NCBI RefSeq assembly: GCF_900094595.1
Contig: NZ_FMAD01000002.1
Span: 434,001 to 498,000, forward strand
DNA length: 64,000 bases
Direction of reading: 5' to 3'
DNA from: Cupriavidus alkaliphilus
Lineage (GTDB): Bacteria; Pseudomonadota; Gammaproteobacteria; Burkholderiales; Burkholderiaceae
The translations under genes and the position numbers were made by a program. Under the pieces are notes generated by a model, which worked only from the letters and a program-made list of their open reading frames with translations, had not been told where the DNA came from and made no database searches. This document shows, one piece after another, positions 53,801 through 62,178 of the stretch (position 1 is its first letter; each line of letters begins with the position of its first letter).

Positions 53801-56800
53801 TCCGAATGGCGGCATGAAGCCCATCCATGCCCGAGCGAACTGGCGCTGCGCGTCGCCCACACGCTGCAGGGCAGCGCATCGACCGTTGGCCTGGAGCCGG
53901 TGCGCGAGATCGCCGAGGCGCTGGAAGCGTTGCTGCTGCAGCTGGGCGCGCATCCGGTGGCGATGCACGCGGGCGATTTCCGCCTGCTGGAGCAGGCCGC
54001 CGAGCGCATGCGCGGCATGCTGCACCAGTTTGCCGCCGGCATCTGGCCGCAGGCCGATGCCGCGTTGCGCCGCAGCCTGGTCGAGTTCGGCGAGCGCGCG
54101 CTGCTGCGCCCGCGCGTGGCGCTGCCCGCGCCGCCGCCGCCGGCCGAGTCCGATGACGCCATGGCGCAGGCATTTGGCCCGCTGCCGCCCGCGGCACAGG
54201 CCGCACCCGCGGTGCCGCCGGCGGCCGACGCTGACGCAGCCGCCGAAGCCCCTGCCGTGCCGCTTGTCACCGCGCATGATGCGGTGGTGATCGCGCTGCC
54301 GACGGTGCCGCGCGCGCCGGAAGCGCCTGCCGCCGACGCCGGCACCGCCCCCGACCCGGCACTGGTGCAGATCTTCCTGGAAGAGGCGCAGGGCTCGCTG
54401 CCCGAACTGGGCAAGCTGTTGCGCGGCTGGGAAGCCGCGCCCGACGATGCGCGCCATGGCGGGCTGGTGCTGCGCGCGCTGCATACGCTCAAGGGCAGCG
54501 CGCGCATGGCCGGCGCGATGGCGCTGGGGCAGGCCGCGCACGAGATGGAGACACTGCTCGACAGCACGCTGCGCGGGCAGGGGCGCCAGCCGGTTGCGCC
54601 GAAGGTGTTCGAGCGGCTCTACGCCTGGTACGACCGCATCCTGGCGCATGCCGAGGCCTTGCAGGCCGGCCGCCTGCTGCCGGCCGACGATGCCGATGTG
54701 GTCAACGGCCTGGCCGATCCCGCGCAGGCGGCCGACGCGGCCACGGCGCAGCCTGAGGCCGCCGAAGTTTCCGGCGATTCCGCCGCGGAGGCCCCCGCGC
54801 CCGACCTGCCCGCGGTGCCCGGGCCGTCCGACGTGATGGTGCCGATGCCGCCGGCCGCGCCGCTGGCTCCGCTCGCACCGTTGGCATCGGTCGAGCCGCA
54901 GCGCGCGCTGGTGCGCGTGCAGGCGCGCGCGCTCGACACGCTGATCAACGAGGCCGGCGAGGTCGGTGCCACGCGCGCGCGCCTGGACAGCGAGCTGGAG
55001 GCGATGCGCGCCTACCTGGGCGAACTGAACGACAACGTCGCGCGCTTGCGCGGCCAGCTGCGCGAAATCGAGATCCAGGCCGAATCGCAGATGGCGTCGC
55101 GCATTGCCGATGCGCAGCACAAGCAGGAATTCGACCCGCTCGAGTTCGACCGCTTCACGCGCTTCCAGGAACTGACGCGGATGATGGCCGAGTCGGTCAA
55201 CGACGTCGCCACCGTCGAGCAGAACCTGCAGCGCGGCTTCGACCGCGCCGCCGGCGACCTGGCCGCGCAGGCGCGGCTGACGCGCGGGCTGCAGCGCGGC
55301 CTGATGCAGGCGCGCATGGTGCAGTTCGACGCGCTCGCCGAGCGGCTCTACCGCGTGGCGCGGCAGGCCGCGGCCGAGACCGGCAAGGAAGTGCGGCTGC
55401 TGATCAAGGGCGGCACGGTGGAGATCGACCGCTCGGTGCTGGACCGCATGGCCGGCCCGATCGAGCACCTGATCCGCAACGCGGTGGCGCACGGCATCGA
55501 GACCGCCGCGCAGCGCCGTGCCGCGGGCAAGCCCGCCACCGGCGCGCTCACGCTGGAGGTGCAGCAGGAAGGCAACGAGGTGGTGCTGCATTTCATCGAC
55601 GACGGCGGTGGGCTGGACCTGGCGCGCATCCGCGCCCGCGCGGTCGAACGCCGGCTGCTGGCGCCGGACGACGACGCCAGCGAGGCGCGCCTGACCGAGA
55701 TGATTTTCACACCCGGCTTTTCCACCGCCGAAGCGGTGTCCGAACTGGCCGGCCGCGGCGTGGGCATGGACGTGGTGCGCGCCGAGACCGTGGCGCTCGG
55801 CGGGCGTATCACGCTGGCATCGCAGCCGGGGCAGGGCACCACCTTCACCGTGCACCTGCCGCTGACCACGGCCATCACGCAGGTGCTGGTGATCGCGCTG
55901 GGCGCGCGCCGCTATGCGGTGCCCAGCGGCATGATCGACCAGGTGCAGCAACTGCGCGCGCCGGCGCTGCTCGACGCGTACAACCACGGCCGCCTGGCCG
56001 TGGCCGGCGCCGAGGTGCCGTTCTTCTACTTCGGCGCGCTGCTGGAACAGGGCGAGGCCGCGCCCGCAGGGCGCAAGTACTCGCCGGTGGTGCTGGTGCG
56101 CAGCGGCGCCGAGCGCGTTGCCGTGCATGTCGACGACGTGGTCGGCAACCGCGAAGTGGTGGTCAAGCACATCGGCCCGCACCTGGCGCGGCTGGAGGGC
56201 ATCGCCGGTGCCACCACGCTCGGCGATGGCGAGATCGTGCTGATCTACAACCCGGTGGTGCTGGCACAGCGCTTCATACGCGAGCGCGGCCGGTCGCTGC
56301 CGCTCGATCCGCCGCTGGCGCCATCGCAGCAACGGCCGGCCGTGGCCGCGCAACCGGGCGCGGTCGCGGAACTGGCGGGCGACGGCACCGCCGAACCCGT
56401 GGCCGGGCTGGCGGCGCAGCCTACCGTGATGGTGGTGGACGATTCGCTGACCGTGCGCAAGGCCACCCAGCGCCTGCTGGGCCGCGCCGGCTACCACGTG
56501 GTGCTGGCGCGCGACGGCGTCGATGCGCTCAAGCAGCTGCAGGACGTGATGCCGGATGCGATGCTGGTCGATATCGAGATGCCGCACATGGACGGCTTCG
56601 ACCTGACCCGCAACGTGCGCTCCGACGCGCGCACCGCGCACCTGCCGCTGGTGATGATCACCTCGCGCACCGCCGACAAGCACCGTCGCTATGCCGAGGA
56701 AATCGGCGTCAACGTGTACCTGGGCAAACCGTATAACGAGGATGAACTGCTGGGGACGCTGCACCGCTTGCTGGGTGAGCGGGCGGCGGGGACGGCGGGG

Positions 56801-56857
56801 TCGGTGGCGCAGATGCTGGGGGACGGGCAGGGGGGGGAAGGCGGGCGCGCGCAATAG
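50897..56857 (+). CDS. chpA: Hybrid chemotaxis kinase ChpA (PilL)
   Basis: A 1986-residue CheA-type hybrid kinase. Phosphotransfer domains: a full HTLKG His at about residue 788 (AFHTLKGSSRM), a variant HTLQG at 988, a full HTLKG at 1196; an N-terminal HPt-like helix at residue 98 has HQAAG, lacking the Lys-Gly, and may be dead. The dimerisation part leads to an ATPase domain with HLIRNAVAHGIE near 1515, DDGGGLDL and GRGVGMDVV, a CheW domain (about 1665-1810) and a C-terminal receiver (VMVVDDSLTVRKATQ with Asp in MLVDIEMPHMDG near 1892). It is the core of the Pil-Chp system. Long Ala/Pro linkers divide the modules. A 6-kb open frame on the opposite strand is a shadow. Confidence 0.96.
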   Translation: MSLNSPIPRDAAAAGMPAGPDALPEPEPAPLPASAPPSPDGGAARDLSGLAWLAPSLRSALEDAAAELGHYVDEVRQAPEALGARDTTSLRLAGQHLHQAAGAVHIVGLRGTDPYCQALRRLLDAIDAGTVAAGPEALEVFRAGVQALAEYVDDLMAGDDEAPLRLFQPYAAVLARLGEERVHPADLWLDELQMLPGMLLPPKGPAAVTRARQQFESALLKALRLPTPCADAALLREAWLPLHAALDELRANEQEARRAADHPDRGVWHVLGLVCRALALGLLPSDLLAKRFAGRANLLLRQYQQGHVRVPQALLNDAVFLLVCTGLAEGGNDDAAALRADIARTLAAFRLDAAHAQARADFRLRYYGWLDPIDTRNLQQAAAGLERAAAADQAAWEIALAALAEAAQPLAQPALQRCLAQAAMPGRERGCGDALGAAGIALFLSRALALPWRVHGLSAHPAAAHFAAQCDALGACLADPVAAAPAWLARMVDEARAQAQRSEAVAQLRAQLDSGESWLDSYDRNAARPDGAAHLRDARQAFAALAGTLAQLQASPALPDVLAGDAAQASAAVEAVKTTLAEEGELADAGARAALLRTVAAELGVVHAFADALEFGRARHAEALPDVAAAGDAHAPQDPLDAARAAADEALRAGAVSDAPAVQRLRAALQALSDQAAIDDDAALRRLAADAVTQCNAWLAGSDDAGARMVMALAAMPAEPAPVPAVATTPSTPSMPAAGDHAAIDAELLDIFLNEADEVLGGIAGDLGAGVEALRDADMLSRLRRAFHTLKGSSRMVGLHRYGEAAWAVEQVMNLWLAEAREPAPALLALLRRAHAELSAWVARLHGDAAAWHDIAPLVAAAEAVRDAGTAADLAQAAPDVAGGEAPNEHPDAAATDAATDIDTAADTDAPADTGTPDGNVIPFRLAGGLSDEDDHYKVIGPVRIGLALYNVYLQEADGLLRQFATDISEWRHEAHPCPSELALRVAHTLQGSASTVGLEPVREIAEALEALLLQLGAHPVAMHAGDFRLLEQAAERMRGMLHQFAAGIWPQADAALRRSLVEFGERALLRPRVALPAPPPPAESDDAMAQAFGPLPPAAQAAPAVPPAADADAAAEAPAVPLVTAHDAVVIALPTVPRAPEAPAADAGTAPDPALVQIFLEEAQGSLPELGKLLRGWEAAPDDARHGGLVLRALHTLKGSARMAGAMALGQAAHEMETLLDSTLRGQGRQPVAPKVFERLYAWYDRILAHAEALQAGRLLPADDADVVNGLADPAQAADAATAQPEAAEVSGDSAAEAPAPDLPAVPGPSDVMVPMPPAAPLAPLAPLASVEPQRALVRVQARALDTLINEAGEVGATRARLDSELEAMRAYLGELNDNVARLRGQLREIEIQAESQMASRIADAQHKQEFDPLEFDRFTRFQELTRMMAESVNDVATVEQNLQRGFDRAAGDLAAQARLTRGLQRGLMQARMVQFDALAERLYRVARQAAAETGKEVRLLIKGGTVEIDRSVLDRMAGPIEHLIRNAVAHGIETAAQRRAAGKPATGALTLEVQQEGNEVVLHFIDDGGGLDLARIRARAVERRLLAPDDDASEARLTEMIFTPGFSTAEAVSELAGRGVGMDVVRAETVALGGRITLASQPGQGTTFTVHLPLTTAITQVLVIALGARRYAVPSGMIDQVQQLRAPALLDAYNHGRLAVAGAEVPFFYFGALLEQGEAAPAGRKYSPVVLVRSGAERVAVHVDDVVGNREVVVKHIGPHLARLEGIAGATTLGDGEIVLIYNPVVLAQRFIRERGRSLPLDPPLAPSQQRPAVAAQPGAVAELAGDGTAEPVAGLAAQPTVMVVDDSLTVRKATQRLLGRAGYHVVLARDGVDALKQLQDVMPDAMLVDIEMPHMDGFDLTRNVRSDARTAHLPLVMITSRTADKHRRYAEEIGVNVYLGKPYNEDELLGTLHRLLGERAAGTAGSVAQMLGDGQGGEGGRAQ

Positions 56858-56898
56858 CGACAACCTTCACTTCGTGGATGCTCCCGCGCTCACCCCAA

Positions 56899-56922
56899 CC
56901 CTCTCCCGCATGCGGGAGAGGG
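56899..56922. repeat. 24-base palindromic repeat, copy 1
   Basis: CCCTCTCCCGCA followed by TGCGGGAGAGGG: a perfect palindrome 42 bases after chpA. The core CCCTCTCCCGC-N2-GCGGGAGAGGG recurs at 60217-60248 with a different centre. Such dispersed repeats act as hairpin terminators, or REP-like elements, in related species. Confidence 0.75.
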
Positions 56923-56974
56923 AGTACCCCACGCGATCACCCGAGGCGCATCCAGGGTTCACTGCTTCAGCGCA

Positions 56975-57829
56975 CTACCACCGCATCTGCGCATTCTTGC
57001 TGTTGGTACTGACCGTCATGGTCTTGGTCCGGCCCTGGTACGTCGCGCGCACGTTGTAGGTGCCCGACGGCGCCTTCAGCAGGCAGCGCGGGCCGTCGGC
57101 GACAAAGCTGGCGACTTCCTTGCCGCCGCGCATCAGCTTGACGTCGACATCCGACAGATATTCGCCGCGCGCGCCCTGCGTGAACAGCAGGCTCATGTTG
57201 TACTTGCGCGCCTGCGACTGCAGCGCGACCTGCTCGTCCTCGGCCACGCCGCCGCAGATATAAGCCACCGGGCCGGCCTGGCGCTGCACCATCGCGTCGC
57301 GCGGCGGCGGCGGGGGCGGTACCGTCAAAGGCGGCCGGGGTTGCCCCGGGGCTGCCACGGGCGGCGGCGCGGGCATTGCCGGCGGCGTGCCGGTGGGCGC
57401 GGGCATCGGTGAAGCGGTTGGCGGCGGCGCTGCCGTGGCCGGCGCCGCTATGCCGGGCGCGGGCTGGGTGGCAGGCGGCATGGTGGCCGCTGGCGGCACT
57501 GTGGTGGAGGGCGGCACGGTGGTGGAGGGCGGCACGGTTGCGGCCGGCGGCACAGTGGTGGCGGGCGGCGCGGTGGCGCCCGGCGTCGGTGCCATCGTGC
57601 CTGGCGCAGGGGCCGGTGCAGCAGTCGCTGGCGCGGCCGGCGTTGCCGGCACGGGGCTGGCATCGACCACGGGTGCCTGCGCATGGCTGGCGGCGGGCAC
57701 CAGGGCCAGCAGCGCGACCACACCGGCGCTGAGCGCGAGCACCAGGCGCTTCACGCGCGAGCGGCGCGCCAGGCGCGCTTCGATGACTTTGAGCGAACGG
57801 GTAGGGGCAAACGGAAGCAGTTGCGGCAT
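56975..57829 (-). CDS. Exported Pro/Thr-repeat protein with C-terminal beta domain
   Basis: A 284-residue protein. A signal-anchor near residues 28-50 (LVLALSAGVVALLALVPAASHA) follows a basic N-terminus. Then come about 130 residues of Pro/Ala/Thr low complexity with a six-residue repeat (TTVPPS/TTVPPA), and a C-terminal domain of about 95 residues from VAYICGGVAEDEQVAL to the end (KLMRGGKEVASFVADGPRCLLKAPSGTYNVRATYQGRTKTMTV), which resembles small beta-sandwich carboxypeptidase-regulatory-like domains. Two Cys could form one disulfide. It is probably periplasmic or envelope-linked. I do not recognise its function. AAGGAGGCC is its ribosome site. Confidence 0.75.
   Translation of the reverse strand: MPQLLPFAPTRSLKVIEARLARRSRVKRLVLALSAGVVALLALVPAASHAQAPVVDASPVPATPAAPATAAPAPAPGTMAPTPGATAPPATTVPPAATVPPSTTVPPSTTVPPAATMPPATQPAPGIAAPATAAPPPTASPMPAPTGTPPAMPAPPPVAAPGQPRPPLTVPPPPPPRDAMVQRQAGPVAYICGGVAEDEQVALQSQARKYNMSLLFTQGARGEYLSDVDVKLMRGGKEVASFVADGPRCLLKAPSGTYNVRATYQGRTKTMTVSTNSKNAQMRW
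57474..57581. repeat. Six tandem 18-base coding repeats
   Basis: Six units of 18 bases with the type GGCGGCACGGTGGTGGAG (57474, 57492, 57510, 57528, 57546, 57564) encode the hexapeptide repeats on the minus strand. Two units at 57492 and 57510 differ by only one base, a sign of recent duplication. Confidence 0.85.
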
Positions 57830-57863
57830 CGTGGCCTCCTTGGCAAGCTTGGGAATCAGATGC

Positions 57864-57893
57864 CCCGGAGGACCCCGTGGGGATCACTCCGGG
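57864..57893 (-). terminator. Nested hairpin between MFS and repeat-protein genes
   Basis: CCCGGAG (57864-57870) pairs with CTCCGGG (57887-57893), and the inner CCCC/GGGG (57873-57876, 57879-57882) gives a second stem. It is 110 bases after the MFS stop and 35 before the repeat-protein start, so it could end the catabolic operon or sit in the leader of the next gene. No U-run. Confidence 0.35.
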
Positions 57894-58002
57894 TGTCTCT
57901 TTTCCATGCTAGGGCCCAGGAATAGGCGACACTGCCGGGCGTGGTCCTACATCCGCGTCAGCCGACGGCGCATTCGCGCCGGCAAGCGGCGCGCGCGCGA
58001 CT

Positions 58003-59310
58003 TCACTGCCGGCTCACCAGCCGCTTCGGCACCGACAGCGTCAGCGCCGCGCCCACCACCAGGCACGCGGCCAGCAGGTACATGCCGGAATCCGTGCTGC
58101 GGGTGAGGTCCTTGAGCCAGCCCACCGCGTAGGGGCTGAGAAAGCCGGCAAGGTTGCCCAGCGAATTGATCAGCGCAATGCCCGCGGCCGCGCCGGTGCC
58201 GGCCAGGAACGCCGTGGGCAGGCTCCAGAACAGCGGCAGCGTGGTCAGGATGCCGATCGTCGCCAGCGTCAGCGCCACCATCGCCAGCGTGGTGTCGCCG
58301 TGCCATTGCACCGACAGCAGCAGCCCGACAGCGCCGGCCAGCGCCGGCACTGCGATATGCCAGCGGCGCTCGCCGCTGCGGTCGGCGCTGTAGGCCACCA
58401 GCACCATGCCGATTACCGCGCAGCCATAGGGGATGGCGGTCAGCAGCCCGATATCGAGCGCGCCCTTGACGCCGGTCTGCTTGATGATGGTCGGCAGCCA
58501 GAAGCTGACGCCGTACAGGCCCATGACGAAGCAGAAGTAGATCGCGCTCATCAGCCACACGCGCGGGCTCGACAGCACGGTGCGGATCGGCGGGTCTTCC
58601 TTGTGCGCGTTCTCGCTGGCGATATTGCGCTCCAGCAGTGCCTTTTCCTCGGACGACAGCCATTTGGCGTGGGCGATGCGGTCATCCAGGTAGGCCAGCA
58701 CCCACAGCCCCACCAGGATCGACGGAATGCCTTCCAGCAGGAACATCCACTGCCAGCCCGACCAGCCGTTGTGGCCGTCGAACGACTGCATGATCCAGCC
58801 CGACAGCGGCCCGCCGATCACGCCCGACAGCGCGATCGCGGTCATGAAGAAGGTGGTGGTGCGCCCGCGCCGGTTGGCCGGGTACCAGTAGGTCAGGTAC
58901 AGGATGATGCCGGGAAAGAAGCCGGCCTCGGCGATGCCCAGCAAGAAGCGCAGCACATAGAACATGGTCGGCGTGGTGACGAACATCATCGCCGCCGAGA
59001 TCGCGCCCCAGGTGATCATGATGCGCGCGATCCAGACGCGCGCGCCCACCTTGTGCAGGATCACGTTGCTCGGCACTTCGAACAGGAAGTAGCCGATGAA
59101 GAAGATGCCGGCGCCCAGGCCGTAGACGGTCTCGCTGAACTGCAGGTCGTTCAGCATCTGCAGCTTGGCGAAGCCCACGTTGACGCGGTCCAGGTAGGCC
59201 ACCACGTAGCACAGCAGCAGGAAGGGCACCAGGCGCCAGCTGACCTTGCGGTACGTTGCGTCTTCAAAGGCGGCGTCGCTGACGCCGGGGTTTACTGCGG
59301 TCGTTGTCAT
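58003..59310 (-). CDS. MFS transporter, anion/cation symporter type
   Basis: A 435-residue inner-membrane permease of the ACS family (tartrate, phthalate, glucarate and similar acids). Seen: LCYVVAYLDRVNVGFAKLQML, FFIGYFLFEVPSNVILHKVGARVWIARIM, RFLLGIAEAGFFPGIILYLTYWYPANRRGRTTTFFM and the helix-5 region, all hallmarks of the family. Twelve helices. It is 84 bases after the SDR gene and probably part of an aldehyde dehydrogenase-SDR-permease operon that takes up and oxidises a carboxylate or alcohol. The substrate is not readable. Confidence 0.92.
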   Translation of the reverse strand: MTTTAVNPGVSDAAFEDATYRKVSWRLVPFLLLCYVVAYLDRVNVGFAKLQMLNDLQFSETVYGLGAGIFFIGYFLFEVPSNVILHKVGARVWIARIMITWGAISAAMMFVTTPTMFYVLRFLLGIAEAGFFPGIILYLTYWYPANRRGRTTTFFMTAIALSGVIGGPLSGWIMQSFDGHNGWSGWQWMFLLEGIPSILVGLWVLAYLDDRIAHAKWLSSEEKALLERNIASENAHKEDPPIRTVLSSPRVWLMSAIYFCFVMGLYGVSFWLPTIIKQTGVKGALDIGLLTAIPYGCAVIGMVLVAYSADRSGERRWHIAVPALAGAVGLLLSVQWHGDTTLAMVALTLATIGILTTLPLFWSLPTAFLAGTGAAAGIALINSLGNLAGFLSPYAVGWLKDLTRSTDSGMYLLAACLVVGAALTLSVPKRLVSRQ

Positions 59311-59394
59311 GCTGTCTCCTGAGGAATTGGCGTTTCTGTGTGACGCGTTCTTACAGCTACCGTACGACTGGGCAAGCAGGCCAGGGCGCGCGGC

Positions 59395-60153
59395 TTAGAC
59401 GCAGCGGCCGCCGTCCACTTCGATGCAGGTGCCCGTGATGAAGGCGGCTTCGTCCGAGGCCAGGTAGAGGCAGGCGTTGGCCACGTCCTGCGGCGTCGAC
59501 ATGCGCCCCATCGGGATGGTGGCGAGGAACTTCGCGCGGTTCTCGGGCGTGTCGGGCATGCCCATGAATTCTTCGAGCAGCGCGGTGGCGCCGATCACCG
59601 GGTTGACGCAGTTGACGCGGATATTGTCCGGGCCCAGCTCCGCGGCCATGGCCTTGCTGGCGGTGATCACCGCACCCTTGCTGCCGTTGTACCAGACCAG
59701 GCCCGGGCGCGGCCGGATGCCGGCGGTGGAGGCGATGTTGACGAACACGCCGCCACCGCGCTGGCGGAAATGCGGGATAAAGGCGCGCGCCGACCAGTAG
59801 ATGCTCTTGACGTTGACGGCATAGACGCGATCGAACTCGTCTTCGGCGACATCCAGGATCGGCTTGTTGCGATGGGTGGTGCCGGCGTTGTTGACCACGA
59901 TATGCACGTCGCCGAAGACGGCCAGCGCGGCGTCGCGCATGGCCTCGGTATCGGCTTCGCGCGAGACATCGGCGCGCACCGCGCGGGCGCGCCCGCCGGC
60001 GTCGCGGATCGCCGCGGCGACACGCTCGGCGGCATCCTCGCGCAGGTCGGCCACCACCACGTTGGCACCTTCGCGCGCAAAGGTATGGGCAATGCCTTCG
60101 CCGAAGCCGGAACCGCCGCCGGTGACGATCGCTACCTTGTTGGCCAGTCTCAT
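59395..60153 (-). CDS. Short-chain dehydrogenase/reductase
   Basis: A 252-residue classical SDR. NAD(P) loop GGGSGFGEG at residues 12-20, Asp in VVVADLRED (NAD preference), NNAGTT, catalytic Ser in IASTAGI, YNGSK as the Tyr-x-x-x-Lys, and the end CIEVDGGRCV. The ATG at 60153 has AAGGAGACAACCC before it; the longer frame upstream runs through a repeat and is not coding. It precedes the MFS gene and follows the aldehyde dehydrogenase/small membrane protein pair with the palindromic repeat in between. Substrate unknown. Confidence 0.9.
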   Translation of the reverse strand: MRLANKVAIVTGGGSGFGEGIAHTFAREGANVVVADLREDAAERVAAAIRDAGGRARAVRADVSREADTEAMRDAALAVFGDVHIVVNNAGTTHRNKPILDVAEDEFDRVYAVNVKSIYWSARAFIPHFRQRGGGVFVNIASTAGIRPRPGLVWYNGSKGAVITASKAMAAELGPDNIRVNCVNPVIGATALLEEFMGMPDTPENRAKFLATIPMGRMSTPQDVANACLYLASDEAAFITGTCIEVDGGRCV

Positions 60154-60216
60154 GGGTTGTCTCCTTTCTGGTGTGGGTACTGTGTTTGCTGCCGAGTGAT
60201 CAAGTCCTGCGGGTTT

Positions 60217-60248
60217 GCTCCCCTCTCCCGCTCGCGGGAGAGGGGAGC
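60217..60248. repeat. 24-base palindromic repeat, copy 2 (extended stem)
   Basis: GCTCCCCTCTCCCG and CGGGAGAGGGGAGC pair perfectly around CTCG. The core CCCTCTCCCGC-N2-GCGGGAGAGGG is identical to copy 1 except for the two central bases. It lies between the small membrane protein and the SDR genes and may act as a transcript hairpin. Confidence 0.75.
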
Positions 60249-60302
60249 CTTTGCTACGGGTGGTGGGCAATCAAGCGACAGCAGTGCGTGAGTCCCGTTC
60301 GT

Positions 60303-60545
60303 TCAATGCGAAAACGGCCCGCGCCCCCTCAAGGCATTCGCCACCATCATCAGCGCCAGCAAAAACGGCAGCGCCACGTACAGGCACCAGTGCACGCGGT
60401 CACCGACCACGTCGCCCCACTTGCGCTTGAACACCTGCAGCCGCGGCATGCCCGAAGGATTGGTGGCGCGCTTGTTGCGGACATGCCATGCCATCCAGAA
60501 AAAGAAGATGGCAAAGGCGACCGACAGGAAATTGATGTTACCCAT
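60303..60545 (-). CDS. Small two-helix membrane protein, translationally coupled to aldehyde dehydrogenase
   Basis: An 80-residue protein with two membrane helices: residues about 5-22 ([17 protein letters not shown]) and 53-72 ([21 protein letters not shown]), joined by a basic cytoplasmic loop ([22 protein letters not shown]). Its ATG overlaps the last eight bases of the aldehyde dehydrogenase gene, so the two genes are translated together. I do not recognise the family. It could be a small membrane partner or chaperone for the dehydrogenase or the permease, but this is only context. Confidence 0.75.
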   Translation of the reverse strand: MGNINFLSVAFAIFFFWMAWHVRNKRATNPSGMPRLQVFKRKWGDVVGDRVHWCLYVALPFLLALMMVANALRGRGPFSH

Positions 60546-61974
60546 GTTGAATGGCGATGGTTTTCAGGGTGGTGAATCCGTACAGGGCCTCGAAGCCCTT
60601 TTCGCGGCCGTAGCCGGACTGGCCGCTGCCGCCGAAGGGCAGCTCCACGCCGCCGCCGGCGCCGTAGTTGTTGATAAAGACCTGGCCCGCGCGCAGCTTG
60701 TGCGCCAGGCGCAGCTGGCGCCCGCCGTCGCGGGTCCAGACCCCGGCGACCAGCCCGTACGGCGTGCCGTTGGCCAGCGCGATGGCTTCGGCCTCGGTGT
60801 CGAACGGCATCGCCGCCAGCAGCGGGCCGAACACTTCTTCCTGCGCCAGCCGGTGCGCGGGCGGCACGTCGCGGAACAGCATCGGCACCTGGTAGTAGCC
60901 GGCCTCGGGCGCCTCGGCCACGATCTGGCCCTGCGCCATCACCGCCACGCCGGCGTGCTGCGCGTCGGAGACGAAGTCCCACACGCGCTGCTGCTGCTTG
61001 CGGCTGATCAGCGGGCCGCATTCCAGGTCCAGCTCGGACGGGCCCACGCGCAGCGATTCGAATACCGACGCGAGCCGGTCCAGCAGCACGTCGTAGACCG
61101 GGCGCTCCACCAGCAGGCGGCTGCCGGCCGAGCAGGTCTGGCCGGCGTTCTGCACGATGCCGTTGACCACCACCGGCACCAGCGCGTCGAGGTCGGCATC
61201 GGCAAAGACGATCTGCGGCGACTTGCCGCCCAGTTCCAGCGTGACGGGAACATGGTTCTCGGCGGCCAGCTGCGACACCAGCTTGCCGGTCTGCGGCGAG
61301 CCGGTGAACGAGATGTGGTTGATGCCGGGGTGGCGCGCCAGCGCGGCGCCGGCCTCGTGGCCGTAGCCGGTGATGAGGTTGAGCGCGCCTTCGGGCAGGC
61401 CGGCTTCGGCGGCGATCTCGGCCACGCGCAGCAGCGACAGGCAGGCGTCCTCGGCCGGCTTGACCACGCAGGCGTTGCCGGCGGCCAGCGCCGCGCCGAC
61501 GCTGCGCCCGAAGATCTGCAGGGGGTAGTTCCACGGGATGATATGGCCGGTCACGCCGTGCGGCTCGCGCACCGTCAGCACGGTATAGCCCGGGTTGTAG
61601 GGAATGGTCTGGCCGTGCAGCTTGTCGACCGCGCCGGCGTAGAACTCGAAGTAGCGCGCCACCGCGCGGGCGTCGGCGCGCGCCTGGCGCAGCGGCTTGC
61701 CGGTGTCGCGGGCCTCGAGCGCGGCGAGTTCTTCCTCGTGGGCGATCAGCGCCACGGCGACGCGGTTGAGCAGGCGCACCCGCTCGGCCGGGGCCATCTG
61801 GCCCCAGGCGCCGTCGGCGGCCTGGCGCGCCGCGTGGACGGCGACATTGATATCGGTGGCGTTGCCGCGCGCGATCTCGGCGAACGGCTCGCCGTTGGAG
61901 GGATCGAAAACCTTGATGCGCAGGCCGTTGTCGGGCGCGATCAGGCGGTTGGCGACGAAGTGCTGGGCGTGCAT
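60538..61974 (-). CDS. NAD-dependent aldehyde dehydrogenase
   Basis: A 478-residue aldehyde dehydrogenase of the betaine-aldehyde/aminobutyraldehyde-like group that oxidises an aldehyde to its acid. Active-site Glu in [18 protein letters not shown], catalytic Cys in [14 protein letters not shown], the proton-relay Asn/Lys in [10 protein letters not shown] and VVKPAED, and the NAD fold GSPQTGK are intact. Length is normal. First gene of a minus-strand operon with a small membrane protein, an SDR and an ACS-type permease, which suggests degradation of an alcohol or aldehyde. Divergent from ppa across a 204-base gap. Confidence 0.95.
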   Translation of the reverse strand: MHAQHFVANRLIAPDNGLRIKVFDPSNGEPFAEIARGNATDINVAVHAARQAADGAWGQMAPAERVRLLNRVAVALIAHEEELAALEARDTGKPLRQARADARAVARYFEFYAGAVDKLHGQTIPYNPGYTVLTVREPHGVTGHIIPWNYPLQIFGRSVGAALAAGNACVVKPAEDACLSLLRVAEIAAEAGLPEGALNLITGYGHEAGAALARHPGINHISFTGSPQTGKLVSQLAAENHVPVTLELGGKSPQIVFADADLDALVPVVVNGIVQNAGQTCSAGSRLLVERPVYDVLLDRLASVFESLRVGPSELDLECGPLISRKQQQRVWDFVSDAQHAGVAVMAQGQIVAEAPEAGYYQVPMLFRDVPPAHRLAQEEVFGPLLAAMPFDTEAEAIALANGTPYGLVAGVWTRDGGRQLRLAHKLRAGQVFINNYGAGGGVELPFGGSGQSGYGREKGFEALYGFTTLKTIAIQHG

Positions 61975-62130
61975 GGGTGGCTCCGGGGCAGCATAAGGGC
62001 TGCGGCTATTCAGTGTCGGCTGAAGAATGCGCCATTATCGCCGACGCTGGCGTCGCTGCAACGCGTTGCAGCGGGCCAGCGAAGCCAGGACGGGCGAGGG
62101 CTTGTCAGCAACCGGTCAGGCGCGAGCCGC

Positions 62131-62136
62131 TATAAT
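62131..62136 (+). promoter_or_regulatory. Probable ppa promoter -10 element
   Basis: TATAAT, 42 bases before the ppa start. No good -35 lies 17 bases upstream (GCAACC); TTGTCA lies 23 bases away. The -10 alone is convincing by its rarity in this GC-rich DNA. Confidence 0.55.
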
Positions 62137-62178
62137 GCCCGCCATCCGACAACACAGCGCAGGCATCTGGAGAACCGC

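Noticed and set aside
50819..56863. A 2014-codon open frame on the minus strand opposite chpA
   Set aside because: It is rich in Arg/Gly/His/Gln/Ala without domain features and lies exactly opposite a gene with many recognised motifs. In DNA this rich in GC, stop codons are rare in the antisense frame. Not a gene.
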